The translations under genes were made by a program, and so were the position numbers. This document shows positions 62,621 through 64,000 of a stretch of DNA of 64,000 nucleotides, piece by piece. This DNA comes from Sphingobacterium lumbrici (GTDB taxonomy: Bacteria; Bacteroidota; Bacteroidia; Sphingobacteriales; Sphingobacteriaceae). Position 1 is the first letter of the stretch, and every line of letters begins with the position of its first letter. The stretch lies in NCBI RefSeq assembly GCF_006476045.1, contig NZ_SRZY01000031.1, positions 62,001-126,000 on the forward strand, written 5' to 3'. The notes below the pieces were generated by a model. The model saw nothing but the letters and a program-made list of their open reading frames with translations. It made no database searches and was not told where the DNA came from.

Positions 62621-62655
62621 AGGTGTATAAAAGGAATAGATACCCTTTGTTTAAT

Positions 62656-63810
62656 ATGATAGACGCAAGAGAATTATTTGAAAAATATAAGGCTGGTCAT
62701 TGTAGTGCTGAGGAGATCGCGCTCTTAGAAAAATGGTTTCACCATCTTGGCGAAGAGGATATTTCTGATCTTACAGCGTTGGATTTGATGCAGGCGAAGG
62801 AAGACTTTAAGGGTAAAATAAAAGAGATTACGAAGAAAAAGAAGGTTTTTGCTCTTTGGCCTCGTATTGCTGCCGCTGCTTCTCTGATTATAGGTTTAGG
62901 GATTGCGGTTTATTTATACCAATCCGACAGCAATATCGATTCGGATAACGATCTTTTGGCATTAAATGATGTAGTGCCGGGAGGTAATAAAGCGATATTG
63001 ACCTTAGCCGATGGCAGAAAAATTGATTTGAGTGATGCCGGTAATGGCGAACTTGCAGAGCAATCCGGAATTGTCATTACGAAAACAGAAGACGGTCAGT
63101 TAGTGTATCAGGTCCTTGATAATGTGGAGACTGCCCCTGCAGCAGTTATTTATAATACCATTGAAACGCCTGTAGGCGGGCAATATCAAGTTGTGTTGCC
63201 GGATGGTTCTAAGGTATGGTTGAATGCAGCTTCTTCATTGAAGTTCCCGTCTTCATTTGCCTCGCTTTCCGAACGAAAGGTTGAACTGGCAGGAGAAGCC
63301 TATTTCGAAGTAGCGAAAGATAAGTTACACCCTTTTAAGGTGGTGAGCGCCGATCAGGAGGTTACAGTATTAGGTACACATTTCAATATCAACAGCTATA
63401 AAGATGATGGTGCCGTTCGCACGACCTTATTGGAAGGCCGGGTGAAAGTAAAGACACGTACTGTAAGCAAGGACGGGGTGTATTCCGAAGTAACACTACG
63501 GGCAGGAGAACAAGCGGTACTGACCAACAAGGGGGTCAGCATCATTGAAAAGGATGTAAAACAAGTTATCGATTGGAAAAATGGGGATTTTATTTTCCAA
63601 AAGGAGAGTATCGGCAGTATCATGAACCGCATAGCACGCTGGTATAATGTCGAGATAGCATACGCAGAAGGAATAGACAGGCAGATGACCTTTAGTGGCC
63701 GGATGTCGAGAAAAAGAGAGCTGAAAGACATTTTAAATAAAATATCCTCTACAGGAGAAATAACATTTAAAATAGAAGACTCTACGGTAAAAGTTTTGGC
63801 TATGCCGTAA
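62656..63810 (+). CDS. FecR-family anti-sigma/sensor protein
   Basis: ATG 62656 gives a 384-residue protein. Residues 1-65 form the cytoplasmic sigma-binding domain (ARELFEKYKAGHCSAEEIALL). A membrane helix lies at 72-94 (IAAAASLIIGLGIAVYLY). The periplasmic FecR domain (IETPVGGQYQVVLPDGSKVWL, VELAGEAYFEVAKDKLHPF, VTVLGTHFNINSY) and a C-terminal STN-like domain (IARWYNVEIAYAEGIDRQMTF) follow. It holds the adjacent sigma factor inactive until a TonB receptor signals. The full layout contrasts with the 64-residue stub at 16534. Confidence 0.93.
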   Translation: MIDARELFEKYKAGHCSAEEIALLEKWFHHLGEEDISDLTALDLMQAKEDFKGKIKEITKKKKVFALWPRIAAAASLIIGLGIAVYLYQSDSNIDSDNDLLALNDVVPGGNKAILTLADGRKIDLSDAGNGELAEQSGIVITKTEDGQLVYQVLDNVETAPAAVIYNTIETPVGGQYQVVLPDGSKVWLNAASSLKFPSSFASLSERKVELAGEAYFEVAKDKLHPFKVVSADQEVTVLGTHFNINSYKDDGAVRTTLLEGRVKVKTRTVSKDGVYSEVTLRAGEQAVLTNKGVSIIEKDVKQVIDWKNGDFIFQKESIGSIMNRIARWYNVEIAYAEGIDRQMTFSGRMSRKRELKDILNKISSTGEITFKIEDSTVKVLAMP

Positions 63811-63900
63811 AACCTAGCATTAAATTAACCCAATTTAAATATACTTAAATCTTATTATGAAAATACAAACCTAAGATCTCACACACAGTAGTATAAATGA

Positions 63901-63928
63901 AGCCGAGAGTGTGCAACCACCCCCGGCT
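63901..63928 (+). other. Hairpin in the leader of the next gene
   Basis: AGCCG and CGGCT pair around an inner GTG/CAC stem with unpaired bases. It lies between fecR and the presumed susC start and may belong to a structured leader. Confidence 0.35.
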
Positions 63929-63979
63929 AGTTTAAGGCAATTATTGTACCCATTTAAGTGGGACCTATTAAAGTAACTT

Positions 63980-64000
63980 ATGTACCCTAGGAGCTACCAG
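63980..64000 (+). CDS. Probable start of a SusC-type TonB-dependent transporter, truncated by the window
   Basis: ATG 63980 begins MYPRSYQ and runs open to the window edge. A TonB-dependent receptor gene is expected directly after sigma and fecR, and short MY-type starts are common in this group. Seven codons are too few for a firm call. Confidence 0.35.

Overview
The window comes from a Bacteroidota chromosome, most like the Sphingobacteriaceae (Sphingobacterium/Pedobacter type). This rests on SusC/SusD pairs, ECF sigma/FecR pairs, many secreted glycosidases, lipoprotein signals ending in S-C, sparse Shine-Dalgarno sequences and moderate GC. I see no rRNA, tRNA, CRISPR array, phage or intact insertion sequence. 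Nearly all of it is carbohydrate-handling accessory DNA plus one ebo cluster.

Layout. (1) 1-5407: the tail of a polysaccharide utilisation locus. It holds a SusD lacking its N-terminus, a discoidin-type lipoprotein, an M60 (enhancin-like) metallopeptidase and a GH43 xylosidase remnant whose catalytic domain has been deleted in frame. (2) 5408-17403: a set of transcription units that share an apparent ECF-sigma promoter, CTAGGG-N15-TCGTCTT. The units are a secreted phosphoesterase with a Tat-type Gfo/Idh/MocA oxidoreductase; a leftward GH95 fucosidase with a GH110-like galactosidase; a rightward GH95-like protein with GH97; and a 64-residue FecR stub with an ECF sigma factor. (3) 17823-24566: a TMEM220-like membrane protein followed by eboA-eboF in tight operon spacing. 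(4) 24686-33669: two divergent units of extracytoplasmic DUF1080, ThuA, sorbosone-dehydrogenase-like, HEAT and cytochrome c proteins. (5) 34239-39193: aldo/keto reductase, enolase-superfamily enzyme, sodium symporter, lipoprotein mutarotase and AraC regulator, plausibly for a deoxy sugar such as L-fucose. (6) 39616-61787: SusC/SusD, a GH38-like protein, two related putative glycosidases with different lectin-like modules, two secreted enzymes I cannot assign, a clear GH120 beta-xylosidase and a xylose isomerase homologue lacking two metal ligands. (7) 61937-64000: ECF sigma, full-length FecR and the first codons of a probable SusC.

How it may fit together. The left half carries enzymes that would trim alpha-fucose and alpha-galactose from glycans, beside a glycoprotein-directed peptidase. 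Its regulation seems to depend on the local sigma factor and its unusually short anti-sigma partner. The deoxy-sugar module could consume the released fucose. The right half looks like a separate locus for a xylose-containing glycan, probably controlled by the AraC protein. The ebo cluster stands apart and is expected to serve movement of a small molecule across the inner membrane.

The points most worth a second look are the four-site promoter motif with the minimal FecR protein, the metal-ligand losses in the xylose isomerase homologue, the TMEM220-ebo linkage, the paralogous enzymes with relocated lectin modules, and the catalytic-domain deletion in GH43. Family calls come from reading motifs, not from database searches.
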